Shown here piece by piece: positions 1 to 7,567 of a stretch of 64,000 nt of DNA. The stretch comes from Pseudomonadota bacterium (GTDB taxonomy: Bacteria > Pseudomonadota > Gammaproteobacteria > Burkholderiales > Thiobacillaceae). The DNA lies in contig JAJZPG010000003.1 of assembly GCA_021811235.1 (NCBI GenBank), forward strand, positions 67,192 to 131,191, read 5' to 3'. The translations under genes were made by a program, and so were the position numbers. A model generated the notes under the pieces. The model was not told where the DNA came from and did no database searches. It was given only the letters and a program-made list of their open reading frames with translations. Each line of letters begins with the position of its first letter. Positions within the stretch are counted from its first letter, which is position 1.

Positions 1-97
1 ACTGGGCCGCAAATTGCTGGCCGAATCGGGGCTGGCGATCCTCGCGGCCGAAAGCCTCACCCACGCAGCCAAACTCGCCGTGGAGAAGGCGGCATGA
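1..97 (+). CDS. sucC: Succinyl-CoA ligase beta subunit, C-terminal end (partial)
   Basis: The frame open from base 2 encodes the last 31 residues of a protein ending in [13 protein letters not shown]. Its TGA stop overlaps the ATG of sucD (ATGA), the usual arrangement of sucC-sucD. SucC is the ADP-forming, substrate-binding subunit of succinyl-CoA synthetase in the TCA cycle. The tail alone is too short for identification. The call rests on its position directly before sucD and on translational coupling. The 5' part lies outside the window. Confidence 0.85.
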   Translation, partial: LGRKLLAESGLAILAAESLTHAAKLAVEKAA

Positions 98-969
98 GCA
101 TCCTCGTCAACCAAAACACCAAGGTCATCTGCCAGGGCTTCACCGGCAAGCAGGGCAGCTTCCATTCCGAACAGGCGATCGCCTACGGCACGCGGATGGT
201 CGGCGGCGTGACGCCAGGCAAGGGCGGACAGACGCATCTCGATCTGCCCGTGTTCAACACCGTGCGCGACGCGGTGCGCCAGACCGGCGCCAGCGCGACC
301 ATGATCTACGTGCCGGCCGCGTTCGCCGCCGACTCGATCCTCGAAGCGGCCGACGCCGGCATCGAGGTGATCGTCTGCATCACCGAGGGCATCCCGGTGC
401 TCGACATGCTGAACGTGAAGGCGGCGCTGCGTGCCAACGGCGCGAAGCTGATCGGCCCCAACTGCCCCGGCGTCATCACCTCGGGCGAGTGCAAAATCGG
501 CATCATGCCCGGCGTCATCCACCAGAAAGGCAGGATCGGCATCGTCTCGCGCTCCGGCACGCTGACCTACGAAGCGGTCCACCAGACCACGCAGTTGGGG
601 CTGGGCCAGTCGACCTGCGTCGGCATCGGCGGCGACCCGATCAAGGGGCTGGATTTCATCGATTGTCTCGCGATGTTCGAAGCCGATTCGCAGACCGAGG
701 CGGTGATCCTGGTCGGCGAAATCGGCGGCAGCCGCGAGGAAGAAGCGGCCGAATACATCCGCTCCCACATGAAGAAACCGGTCGCCGCCTACATCGCCGG
801 ACGCACCGCACCCAAGGGCAAGCGCATGGGCCATGCGGGCGCGATCATCGCCGGCGGTGCCGGCACGGCCGACGCCAAGATCCGCGCGCTTGAAGCCGCC
901 GGCGTCGTCGTCGCGCAGAGCCCGGCTGGCCTCGGTGAAGCCGTGCAGCTGGCGCTGGGTGCACGATAG
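94..969 (+). CDS. sucD: Succinyl-CoA ligase (ADP-forming) subunit alpha
   Basis: This 291-residue protein has the normal length for SucD, which with SucC interconverts succinyl-CoA and succinate with formation of ATP in the TCA cycle. The N-terminal CoA-binding Rossmann domain shows GFTGKQG near residue 15. The C-terminal ligase domain carries GHAGAI near residue 248, which includes the histidine that is phosphorylated in the family. NCPGVI near residue 125 is also typical. The start codon overlaps the sucC stop by 4 bases. A small unknown gene begins 3 bases after the stop and is probably cotranscribed. Confidence 0.97.
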   Translation: MSILVNQNTKVICQGFTGKQGSFHSEQAIAYGTRMVGGVTPGKGGQTHLDLPVFNTVRDAVRQTGASATMIYVPAAFAADSILEAADAGIEVIVCITEGIPVLDMLNVKAALRANGAKLIGPNCPGVITSGECKIGIMPGVIHQKGRIGIVSRSGTLTYEAVHQTTQLGLGQSTCVGIGGDPIKGLDFIDCLAMFEADSQTEAVILVGEIGGSREEEAAEYIRSHMKKPVAAYIAGRTAPKGKRMGHAGAIIAGGAGTADAKIRALEAAGVVVAQSPAGLGEAVQLALGAR

Positions 970-972
970 AAG

Positions 973-1398
973 ATGAATGATGCGGGTGCGCTTGCTGGAC
1001 GTATGGGCCGAGGTGTTGCGCTGATTCGACTTTTATTACTGGTTCTTGCTGGTCTTATGGCTTGGTGGTTGGGCCAAAGGCAGACGGAATTCGGTGAACT
1101 GTATGCTGAGGCAGTAATAGGAAAACGCCCAGATTTGAAATTGGGATATGTCGATTTTGAAGAGCAGATTGCGCAGGTCGAATTTCAATTGATCAAGGTG
1201 CCCGAAAGTGTGATGACCGAAGCTCGATTTGTCTCTGGGTTGGGCAACGATTTGAAATCCATATTCTGTGCTTTTGTGAGCAAGGGTGAGTTCGGAGAGG
1301 ATCTAAAGGTGCCTTTGCTTAACGTTGGTGTGCGTTACGATTCGGGCTGGGTTCTGAGTCACGCATATTCCGTTAAAACTTGTTCTATCCAGAGTTGA
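973..1398 (+). CDS. Hypothetical single-pass membrane-anchored protein
   Basis: The product is 141 residues and I do not recognise a family. Residues 17-34 ([18 protein letters not shown]) form one hydrophobic segment after a short arginine-containing N-terminus, so a membrane anchor or uncleaved signal is likely, with the rest predicted outside the cytoplasm. The gene starts 3 bases after sucD and its TGA overlaps the ATG of nadE, so it is embedded in a tight run. Its DNA is clearly richer in A and T than both neighbours, which suggests late acquisition. Two cysteines lie near the C-terminus. Existence as a gene is fairly likely, function unknown. Confidence 0.65.
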   Translation: MNDAGALAGRMGRGVALIRLLLLVLAGLMAWWLGQRQTEFGELYAEAVIGKRPDLKLGYVDFEEQIAQVEFQLIKVPESVMTEARFVSGLGNDLKSIFCAFVSKGEFGEDLKVPLLNVGVRYDSGWVLSHAYSVKTCSIQS

Positions 1399-3005
1399 TG
1401 AAACTCGCCATCGCCCAACTCAACCTCACGGTCGGCGACATCGCCGGCAACGCGGCCAAACTGCTGGCCGCGGCGAAGGAGGCACATGCCGCCGGCGCCG
1501 AACTCTTGCTTACCCCCGAAATGTCGATCTGCGGCTACCCGGCCGAGGATCTGGTGCTGCGGCGCGATTTTGCCGTGGCGTGCGCAGCGGCGGTGCAGCA
1601 ACTGGCCGCCGGGGCGCCGGCCGAACTGATGCTCATCGTCGGCTATCCCGAACGCAGCGAAGACGGTTTGTTCAACGCCGCCGCCCTGCTGCGCGGCGGG
1701 AAAATCGAAAAGGTATACCGCAAGCATCACCTTCCGAACCATTCCGTGTTCGACGAGCAGCGCGTGTTCGACAGCGGCGACGCGCCTTGCGTGTTCGCCT
1801 GTGGCGGCGTGAAGTTCGGGATCAACATCTGCGGCGACATCTGGGAACCGGGGCCGGCGACGCGCGCGATGGAAGCCGGCGCCGACTGGCTGCTGGTGCC
1901 GAATGCCTCGCCCTATCACCTCAACAAGGAGCGCGAACGCGTCGCCGTGGCGCGCTCGCGGCAGGTCGAAAGCGGTTTGCCCATCGTCTATGCCAACCTG
2001 GTCGGCGGGCAGGACGAGCTGGTGTTCGACGGTGCGTCGTTCATGTTGAATGCCGACGGCGAGGTGGTGGCGCAGTGCCCGGCCTGGCAGGAGGGCGTGT
2101 TCTACTTCGAGCTCGACCGCGACACCTGCAGCGGCCCGCAGAACACCCTGCCGGACGAGGACGCCGCCGTCTACGACGCACTGGTACTGGCGGTGCGCGA
2201 CTACGTCGGCAAGAACGGATTCAAGGGCGTGCACCTGGGCCTGTCGGGCGGCATCGATTCGGCGCTGACGCTGGCGATCGCCGCCGACGCCATCGGCCCC
2301 GACAAGGTGCACGCGGTGATGATGCCGTCGGACTACACGGCATCGATCAGCGTCGAGGACTCGCGGGACATGGTGAAGCGTCTCGGCGTGCGCTATTCGG
2401 AGATTGCCATCCGGCCGATCTACGAGGCCTTTGTCGGCCAGCTGGCGGGCGAATTCGCCGGCCTGGCCGCCGACACCACCGAAGAAAACCTGCAGGCGCG
2501 CACGCGCGGCACGCTCTTGATGGCGCTGTCCAACAAGTTCGGCACCCTGGTGCTGACCACCGGCAACAAGAGCGAGATGGGAACCGGCTACGCCACGCTT
2601 TACGGCGACATGGCCGGCGGTTTCGCGGTACTGAAGGACGTGGCGAAGACCCGCGTGTACAAGTTGGCGAACTACCGCAACCGCGTGTCCGAGGCGATCC
2701 CGCAGCGCATCATCGACCGCCCGCCGTCGGCCGAACTGCGCCCCGACCAGACCGACCAGGACAGCCTGCCGCCGTATGACATTCTCGATGCCATCCTCGC
2801 AGCCTACGTCGAGCGCGACCTGCCGGCGCGCGACATCGTCGCGCTGGGCTACGACGCCGCCACGGTGAAGAAAGTCATCCGCCTGGTCGACCTCGCCGAA
2901 TACAAACGCCGCCAGGCCCCGCCCGGACCCCGTATCACGCCGCGCAATTTCGGCAAGGACCGCCGCTACCCGATCACCTCGAAATACCGACCCGACCTCG
3001 CCTAG
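1398..3005 (+). CDS. nadE: Glutamine-dependent NAD+ synthetase
   Basis: The product is 535 residues from MKLAIAQLN. It makes NAD+ from deamido-NAD+, ATP and glutamine in the last step of NAD synthesis. Residues 1-250 form a nitrilase-type glutaminase domain, with NICGDIWEPG holding the expected nucleophile cysteine. Residues from about 270 form the synthetase domain, with the pyrophosphatase loop LGLSGGIDSALT and the downstream TTGNKSEMGTGY. The ORF track begins 18 bases earlier. I chose the ATG at 1398 because the family starts there and it overlaps the previous stop as ATGA. nadC at 14.5 kb serves the same pathway. Confidence 0.95.
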   Translation: MKLAIAQLNLTVGDIAGNAAKLLAAAKEAHAAGAELLLTPEMSICGYPAEDLVLRRDFAVACAAAVQQLAAGAPAELMLIVGYPERSEDGLFNAAALLRGGKIEKVYRKHHLPNHSVFDEQRVFDSGDAPCVFACGGVKFGINICGDIWEPGPATRAMEAGADWLLVPNASPYHLNKERERVAVARSRQVESGLPIVYANLVGGQDELVFDGASFMLNADGEVVAQCPAWQEGVFYFELDRDTCSGPQNTLPDEDAAVYDALVLAVRDYVGKNGFKGVHLGLSGGIDSALTLAIAADAIGPDKVHAVMMPSDYTASISVEDSRDMVKRLGVRYSEIAIRPIYEAFVGQLAGEFAGLAADTTEENLQARTRGTLLMALSNKFGTLVLTTGNKSEMGTGYATLYGDMAGGFAVLKDVAKTRVYKLANYRNRVSEAIPQRIIDRPPSAELRPDQTDQDSLPPYDILDAILAAYVERDLPARDIVALGYDAATVKKVIRLVDLAEYKRRQAPPGPRITPRNFGKDRRYPITSKYRPDLA

Positions 3006-3044
3006 CGACAATGGCTGCCATGACGACATCCGTGCCAGGCGAAT

Positions 3045-3090
3045 TTCCCCCTCCCCAATCCTCCCCCGCATGCGGGAGAGGGAGAAAACG
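3045..3090. repeat. Palindromic REP-like element before glnB
   Basis: A pyrimidine-rich arm (CCTCCCC) leads into the perfect palindrome CCCGCATGCGGG and then a purine-rich arm (GAGAGGGAG). This is the look of a dispersed extragenic palindrome, and such sequences around CCCGCATGCGGG are common in proteobacterial genomes. It fills the middle of the 134-base gap between nadE and glnB. No U-run follows, so it is not a typical terminator. Confidence 0.4.
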
Positions 3091-3127
3091 TAATGCCTTT
3101 ATGCCCGCAAGGGTGCAACCCGATTAA

Positions 3128-3478
<351 letters not shown>

Positions 3479-3798
3479 ATCCGTGCAGCGTGTGCTGCCT
3501 TGACAGCGAATGTCTGCTGACAGCCTCCACGACCGCCCAAGCTGACGGCCGAGGTGTGCCTGTCGGTTCGCTCGGCGTTCGCTTATGAGGGGTTTGAACC
3601 AGCCAGGAAGAGACGTTCAGGTTGAGGGGCGCGACCGTCTCTTATTCGGCCTTTGCAGCCGGTGAGGCTGATAATCAATATGTCCGGTTCTCGGTGTTGA
3701 CCTGACATGTGGTGACATGCTGAGTAATGCTGGCTAGTAGTAGTGAATTCGACCCTGGCCCCTTTGATTCCGCTCGGGGTGTCGCTCATCTCGAAAAC
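3479..3798. other. Intergenic region leading into the cassette array
   Basis: About 320 bases with no convincing gene; the reverse-strand ORF at 3583-3924 runs across the cassette boundary and has no family resemblance. A weak promoter-like pair is visible, GTGACA at 3712 and TAGTAG at 3735 with 17 bases between. It points towards the first cassette and could serve the promoterless cassettes, but the -10 match is poor. No integrase gene and no recognisable full attI site were seen here. Confidence 0.4.
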
Positions 3799-3805
3799 GT
3801 TAGGT
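3774..3805 (+). repeat. attC 3' half-site, copy 1 of a 30-bp direct repeat
   Basis: Bases 3774-3803 are identical to 7170-7199. The copy ends in the integron core site GTTAGGT (3799-3805), which fits the R' consensus GTTRRRY. It is the left boundary of cassette 1, because the matching R'' ACCTAAC occurs at the end of that cassette. The 5' half of this attC is absent, so the preceding cassette has been lost or decayed. An attI-like role is possible but less likely, since the same sequence stands at the other end of the array. Confidence 0.7.
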
Positions 3806-3811
3806 TTCTCT

Positions 3812-4495
3812 ATGGGACTCGACTGGAATCCAATCGGTAAATCGCAAGCCGGACACGAAGAAGAGTTTGAAAAGCTCTTCAATCTGCTTGGCGACAATCC
3901 TGTTGCTGGAAGCTTGCTTGGCAAATTCAGACAGCTATTCCATCGCTTTGATCGTGATGAAGCGACTAAGCGTTGGTTTGAAATTCAAATCTCACCCTTC
4001 GTCACGGTCCAGGCACCACAAGTCGGAATCGATCCAAGAGCCGACGAGTGGGCAAAAGCCCGCTACCGAGAAAATCCTCCAGAGGACAAGACCGAAGTCC
4101 AGTTTCTTGAAGAGCTCAAGGGTTACTACGTTGTGGCACTTGCCCCACAATGCGATGGCATACCTTATTACTCAAACGGGTCGGCTGGTTACGTTGAGCT
4201 TTACAGCTTTCGTGCCGAGTTCATAACGAATGACTGTAAAGATATTGTTGGAAAAGAACTGCTTGAAAAGTGCTACCACAGTTGCCTTGCGCCGGGTCTG
4301 GCATCACTTGGCACAGAGTTAAGGGCTTGCGCGAATAATTTCGCATCTAAGCATGACGTATCACATGTTGAATCAGTTCGTGAACTCGATGCACCTGAAG
4401 GTAGCCCAGAGTCAAAGGCACACATTCTTTTCGCTGCTGCCAAATGGTGTGAGTATTGGTCAAGCCGAGGGCATGGACTTGAAGCCTATTTCTAA
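3812..4495 (+). CDS. Integron cassette 1 protein, unknown function
   Basis: The product is 227 residues from MGLDWNPIGKSQ. I do not recognise the family. It looks soluble: no signal peptide or membrane segment, five cysteines, and a tryptophan-rich C-terminus (AAKWCEYWSSRG). The ORF track extends 69 bases further upstream, but that part translates the attC half-site, so the ATG at 3812, six bases after the core site GTTAGGT, is the likely start. No promoter of its own is visible, as expected for a cassette gene. Base composition is less GC-rich than the flanking chromosome. The stop lies 12 bases before the attC R'' site. Confidence 0.75.
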   Translation: MGLDWNPIGKSQAGHEEEFEKLFNLLGDNPVAGSLLGKFRQLFHRFDRDEATKRWFEIQISPFVTVQAPQVGIDPRADEWAKARYRENPPEDKTEVQFLEELKGYYVVALAPQCDGIPYYSNGSAGYVELYSFRAEFITNDCKDIVGKELLEKCYHSCLAPGLASLGTELRACANNFASKHDVSHVESVRELDAPEGSPESKAHILFAAAKWCEYWSSRGHGLEAYF

Positions 4496-4507
4496 GCCGA
4501 CGGCGAA

Positions 4508-4585
4508 ACCTAACCCTGCGCTCAACACGGACGCCCTACATGCCGCTTCGCGGCATTCCGGGCGCCGGTTAGCTCCACGTTATGC
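4508..4585 (+). repeat. attC site 1 (cassette recombination site)
   Basis: The site is 78 bases and opens with R'' ACCTAAC (4508-4514), the exact reverse complement of the GTTAGGT that opens cassette 1. It ends with R' GTTATGC (4579-4585). The centre folds into a hairpin around TGCCGCTTCGCGGCA. An imperfect L''/L' pair lies inside (CGCTCAAC and GGTTAGCTC). This is the structure an integron integrase recognises as folded single strand. Confidence 0.85.
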
Positions 4586-4609
4586 AGTTTCAACAAACAT
4601 GCCGCAACA

Positions 4610-5005
4610 ATGAATATCCCAATCGACACCATCAACTCTGCCATGACGCTTGCTGGTGGCTTGCTGGCGCTGTCAGCAGCTATTGTTGCAGCGGTCGCAA
4701 CCACACTACCGAAAGATAAAACCGCCGCCGCAATAGCGAGCATTCGCGCCAAAACCATCAGTTTTATTTCGGTTTCATCGGCCATCGCCTCAGCAGTTTC
4801 CATCTCTGTTTTTGACGCTCCACGCTTGGCAATCTTTTTTGTGTTCATTTGCGCCTCCTTAGCATCTGTTCAGTTTTTGCGCGGTCAAGGAAATGCAACG
4901 CGAGCGGAAACATTTATGCTCATCATCCAAATTGCCATTGTTTTGGCATTTGTCTTTTTGTATCTGGGCTCGCGCATCCTTTCTGTGCTTGAGCGGCTTG
5001 CATAA
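4610..5005 (+). CDS. Integron cassette 2 protein, small multi-pass membrane protein
   Basis: The product is 131 residues and mostly hydrophobic, with about four predicted membrane segments (residues about 10-31, 46-66, 72-92 and 102-123). The loops carry lysine and arginine (LPKDK, RGQGNATRAE). I know of no family match. The ATG at 4610 lies 25 bases after the core site and no promoter is seen. The TAA stop sits inside the R'' sequence GCATAAC of the next attC, a compact cassette layout. Composition is AT-richer than the chromosome around it. Confidence 0.7.
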   Translation: MNIPIDTINSAMTLAGGLLALSAAIVAAVATTLPKDKTAAAIASIRAKTISFISVSSAIASAVSISVFDAPRLAIFFVFICASLASVQFLRGQGNATRAETFMLIIQIAIVLAFVFLYLGSRILSVLERLA

Positions 5006-5077
5006 CATGGCGCTCAACCTCGCTCCCTCCGGTCGCTGGACGGCGCTAAAGCGCCGCCGGTTAGCTCTACGTTAGGG
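5000..5077 (+). repeat. attC site 2 (cassette recombination site)
   Basis: It starts with R'' GCATAAC (5000-5006), the exact reverse complement of the unusual R' GTTATGC at the head of cassette 2. It ends with R' GTTAGGG (5071-5077). The central palindrome is GGCGCTAAAGCGCC. The match of an atypical R' with an equally atypical R'' is strong evidence for a real circularisable cassette. Confidence 0.87.
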
Positions 5078-5083
5078 ATAATC

Positions 5084-5599
5084 ATGATGAAGTTTCTTGC
5101 GGCAATAACTGCTCTCTTGTCCACTAACGCCATGGCTGAATCGCCCATTCAATTTATTGACGCTGCCCGCGAAGGGCTGAGAATCCAAACAAGTTCCCAT
5201 AAAGCAACTTGGCATCTTGGCGAGGAAGAAAATTGGGCAGCCGATCTCGATGCAGGAACAATCACTTTTAAGTTCTCGAATGGCGTTAAAGCCACCGCAC
5301 CAATTCAAGTCATAGGCACCTACAATCTTGCTGACGGCACTTTTTTGTGGGGATGGGATCACCCATCCGTACCCGAAGCTCTGCGTAAACACGCTATTCT
5401 GGCAAGGCAATGGGGTGAGAAGAACAAAGTGGATCACTTTATTTCTCGCAAGGTTCAATGCAGTGAAGAGGAAGCATGGGGCTTTTCTGCGGTAGCAAAC
5501 CGACTTGCAAATGCCAACGGTGTTTACCGAGGCCCAGCTGGTACGGCACTTGTGTTTATGACTTTCGGGGAAATGAAGCTTGAGAAAACCAAGCCCTAA
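5084..5599 (+). CDS. Integron cassette 3 protein, exported DUF6882-like protein
   Basis: The product is 171 residues. Residues 1-18 form a signal peptide (MMKFLAAITALLSTNAMA) with an AMA cleavage motif, so export to the periplasm is likely. The segment TFLWGWDHPSVPEALRKHA resembles the core of the uncharacterised DUF6882 family, in which a WxWxNPS-like stretch is conserved; this is from memory and not confirmed by a search. The start lies 7 bases after core site GTTAGGG, and the TAA stop is inside the next R'' (CCCTAAC). No own promoter is visible. Confidence 0.7.
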   Translation: MMKFLAAITALLSTNAMAESPIQFIDAAREGLRIQTSSHKATWHLGEEENWAADLDAGTITFKFSNGVKATAPIQVIGTYNLADGTFLWGWDHPSVPEALRKHAILARQWGEKNKVDHFISRKVQCSEEEAWGFSAVANRLANANGVYRGPAGTALVFMTFGEMKLEKTKP

Positions 5600-5656
5600 C
5601 CCGTCGTTCAAGCGGGACGCCGCGCAAGCGCGGCGCCCCTTAACTTTACGTTAGGT
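5594..5656 (+). repeat. attC site 3 (cassette recombination site)
   Basis: A short site of 63 bases. R'' CCCTAAC (5594-5600) is the reverse complement of GTTAGGG that opens cassette 3, and R' is GTTAGGT (5650-5656). The centre is the palindrome CGCCGCGCAAGCGCGGCG. Confidence 0.87.
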
Positions 5657-5666
5657 ACTGTTCCCG

Positions 5667-5978
5667 ATGGAAATCGAAACCGGCCTCTTCTACAACAGCC
5701 TGCTGTGGGGCGCCCCCGTCCTTTGGCTCGTCGTAGCCGCTATTGCTTTTGCTCGTGGCTTGCGTGTTTCGGCTGCTCTCGTGGTCGTGTCAGCTGTCGC
5801 CTCGTTAGCCCAGCCAATCCTATTCTTCGCTGGCTATTCACTCCCCACCGACTGGCAAACCAATCCTGGCCCACTGCTGCCGGCTCAAAGGGTCGCTTGG
5901 GTTGCTGAGTACGTTCTGCCAGTTGTCAGTTTGCTTGGGTTTTTGTTGGGTTACGTCTATGCCATGCGCCGTACCTAA
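5667..5978 (+). CDS. Integron cassette 4 protein, small membrane protein
   Basis: The product is 103 residues with three or four predicted hydrophobic segments (about 13-30, 34-56 and 80-99). A polar loop lies between (LPTDWQTNPGPLLPAQR). Family unknown. The ATG lies 10 bases after the GTTAGGT core, and the TAA stop is part of the R'' ACCTAAC. Compared with cassettes 2, 3 and 5 this one is richer in GC, so the cassettes probably come from different donors. Confidence 0.7.
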   Translation: MEIETGLFYNSLLWGAPVLWLVVAAIAFARGLRVSAALVVVSAVASLAQPILFFAGYSLPTDWQTNPGPLLPAQRVAWVAEYVLPVVSLLGFLLGYVYAMRRT

Positions 5979-6054
5979 CATTGCGTTTAAGTTCGCTCCC
6001 TTCGGTCGCTGGGACGCGCCGCAAGCGGCGCGCCCCTTAACTTAAACGTTAGGG
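5973..6054 (+). repeat. attC site 4 (cassette recombination site)
   Basis: 82 bases. R'' ACCTAAC (5973-5979) is the reverse complement of the GTTAGGT that opens cassette 4, and R' is GTTAGGG (6048-6054). The central palindrome GCGCGCCGCAAGCGGCGCGC gives a very stable hairpin. Part of the interior (TCGCTCCCTTCGGTCGCTGG) is close to attC site 2, so sites 2 and 4 are related. Confidence 0.87.
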
Positions 6055-6120
6055 GTAAAGAGAATATCTCCTCCCCATATCTTGCCGCGAGATAAAACCC
6101 AGATCGCTCACCTTGTAAAC

Positions 6121-6348
6121 ATGCTCAACAAACCCCTTCTCCTTGCTATTGCCGTTCTTGTTATTCTCATCTTTGTTGGGGGCGAGGGTCTTTCGCGTTG
6201 GGCGTTCGCCTTCTTGTGGCTTCTTGTTGCGGGTGTCGTTGTTACAACCTGGCTCCGCATGTTCCAAAACACGAAAAAAGAAACTCAAGAGCTAGAAGCT
6301 GTACGAAAATCATATCGAGAGGGAGACAGTGAACCGCCGCACCCCTAA
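6121..6348 (+). CDS. Integron cassette 5 protein, small membrane protein
   Basis: From the ATG at 6121 the product is 75 residues, with two membrane segments (residues about 5-20 and 27-46) and a charged cytoplasmic-looking tail (QNTKKETQELEAVRKSYREGD). The ORF track starts at a TTG 39 bases upstream, which is possible, but I saw no ribosome site for it. The TAA stop lies within the R'' CCCTAAC (6343-6349), which pairs with the GTTAGGG opening this cassette. The rest of its attC is missing, replaced by an insertion-sequence end. Confidence 0.6.
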   Translation: MLNKPLLLAIAVLVILIFVGGEGLSRWAFAFLWLLVAGVVVTTWLRMFQNTKKETQELEAVRKSYREGDSEPPHP

Positions 6349-6349
6349 C

Positions 6350-6613
6350 ACTTCATATATGGACTCCCCCCAATAGCAAGAGACCGGATCGATAGTTCTG
6401 GCTGGTTGGAATTGCGTGCAGTCGTATATCCGGCATCTTGAGTGGGTTCTGTGTGACCCGTGCCGACATGGAATCTGCTCACGGCGCGCCAATCGGTACA
6501 AGCGGCAGCTTGGGTGCCGGAAGAGTTACCGGCGTCAGTCCGTGATGATGCAATCGTTTGAGCCATGATGGGCGATCAGTCTCTTCGCAAACGCTGGGTG
6601 GTGATTTTCTTGC
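6350..6613 (-). other. Non-coding end of the IS remnant, possible guide-RNA region
   Basis: 264 bases downstream of the transposase stop hold no supportable gene. In IS1111-group elements the non-coding segment downstream of the transposase gene encodes the structured guide RNA (seekRNA or bridge RNA) that selects the target. Position and length fit, but I could not fold it or identify the guide loops by eye, so this is an inference from element class. Confidence 0.3.
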
Positions 6614-7156
6614 TCAAATCGCCACGGCGTACGCCGTGCGGTTCGTCTTCCTGTTCTCCTCCCGGACACTGAGCTTGCCGTAGGGTTCGTGATCCCGCAG
6701 CACCGCATAGCAGATGCGCGCGAGCTTGTTGGCCAGCGCACAGGCGGCCTTGTTGTGGTTGGTCCGGCTCTGCACCCTGAGCGCCCAGTCCTTGAGGCCG
6801 TCAACCTGTCGGCCTGCCTGCTTCGCCACGACGGCCGATCGCAGCACTGCCCGCGCGCCGTGGGTCAGCAGCATCCGCAGATAGCGGTCGCCGCGTTTGG
6901 AGATGCGCCCCAGCCGTCGGGTGCTGCCCGAGGAGAATTCCTTGGGCGTGAGACCGAACCAGCTGGCGAAGTGGCGGGCGTCGCGGTAGTGGCCGACTTC
7001 GCCCGAGGTGGCTGCCACCATGGCGGTGGCGGTCAACAGGCCGATGCCGGGCACGGTCAGCAGTTCCTGGCAGGCCGGGCTTTGTTTGACCAGTGCGGAC
7101 AGTTCCAGCTCAAGGTGGGCGATGCGCTGTTCCAGAAGCCGGATCGCTTCGCTCAC
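6614..7156 (-). pseudogene. IS110-family transposase, C-terminal half only
   Basis: The 180 residues match the C-terminal Transposase_20 part of IS110-family enzymes: LLTVPGIGLLTATAMVAATSG, then HFASWFGLTPKEFSSGS and RLGRISKRGDRYLRMLLTHGAR. The serine region typical of this family is present. The N-terminal DEDD RuvC-like catalytic domain is absent: full proteins have about 330-400 residues, and an in-frame stop lies just upstream of the GTG at 7156. The gene is therefore 5'-truncated and cannot make an active enzyme. The truncation falls close to the attC half-site at 7170. Confidence 0.85.
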
Positions 7157-7169
7157 GCCTTACGCCCCT

Positions 7170-7201
7170 TCGGGGTGTCGCTCATCTCGAAAACGTTAGC
7201 T
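7170..7201 (+). repeat. attC 3' half-site, copy 2 of the 30-bp direct repeat
   Basis: Bases 7170-7199 are identical to 3774-3803. The copy ends in a core site GTTAGCT (7195-7201). No matching AGCTAAC R'' was found in the following few hundred bases, so the cassette that began here has lost its own attC. The half-site may be the right part of the attC interrupted by the insertion sequence. Confidence 0.65.
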
Positions 7202-7205
7202 GTAA

Positions 7206-7487
7206 TCGGAGACCGTCGAGCAAATCATCTCGTGGGGTGACCTTCTAAAAGTCGAATTGCGTGTTGGGTGCGTGGTAAGTGCGGAATTATTTCGCGAAAC
7301 ACGTAAGCCAGAATACGTTTTACATGTGGATTTTGGCGAAGAAGTAGGCTTGAGGAAGTCGAGCGCTCAGATCACTCACCTCTATCTCAAGCGGGCGTTG
7401 CGCGGTTGGATTGGCGCCTCCTGTCTCGGCCGTTGCTGCCCGTCGGAATCGGTTTCATTGAATAAAACCAAGCTCCGATTATGCTGA
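7206..7487 (+). pseudogene. CsaA-like tRNA-binding domain protein, broken at both ends
   Basis: From about 7209 to 7385 the frame encodes ISWGDLLKVELRVG, then RKPEYVLHVDFGEEVGLRKS and SAQITHLY. This is the first half of CsaA, a small dimeric OB-fold tRNA-binding or chaperone-like protein of about 110 residues. No ATG, GTG or TTG precedes ISWGD in frame; the track starts at an internal TTG (7257). After SAQITHLY the sequence no longer resembles CsaA, where a GRQVLAVVNFPP-like core is expected. Both ends are therefore lost. It lies immediately after the core site GTTAGCT and may be a decayed cassette gene. Confidence 0.7.
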
Positions 7488-7567
7488 TCCAAGAGGGTCG
7501 TTACGCGGGGATCGAATGCGGGTAGCGGGTGGCGGCACGCCGCGTGAACTTGTCTGAGGTCAAATTT

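Larger units (their letters stand above)
6343..7169 (-). mobile_element. IS110/IS1111-type insertion sequence remnant inside an attC site
   Basis: Between the R'' of cassette 5 (CCCTAAC, 6343-6349) and an R' half-site at 7170-7201 lies about 820 bases with a truncated IS110-family transposase gene on the minus strand. The sequence TGGACTCCCCCC close to the left junction may be the IS end. A group of IS1111 elements is known to insert specifically into attC sites, which fits this position. The other end is missing because the transposase lacks its N-terminal half, so the element is a remnant. Exact ends are estimated. Confidence 0.65.

Noticed and set aside
3583-3924. 113-residue minus-strand ORF at the start of the cassette array
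   Set aside because: It crosses the core site GTTAGGT and the start of cassette 1, and has no family resemblance.
6689-7240. 183-residue plus-strand ORF across the IS remnant
   Set aside because: It is the reverse-strand shadow of the IS110 transposase, ending in translated attC sequence (GVSLISKT).
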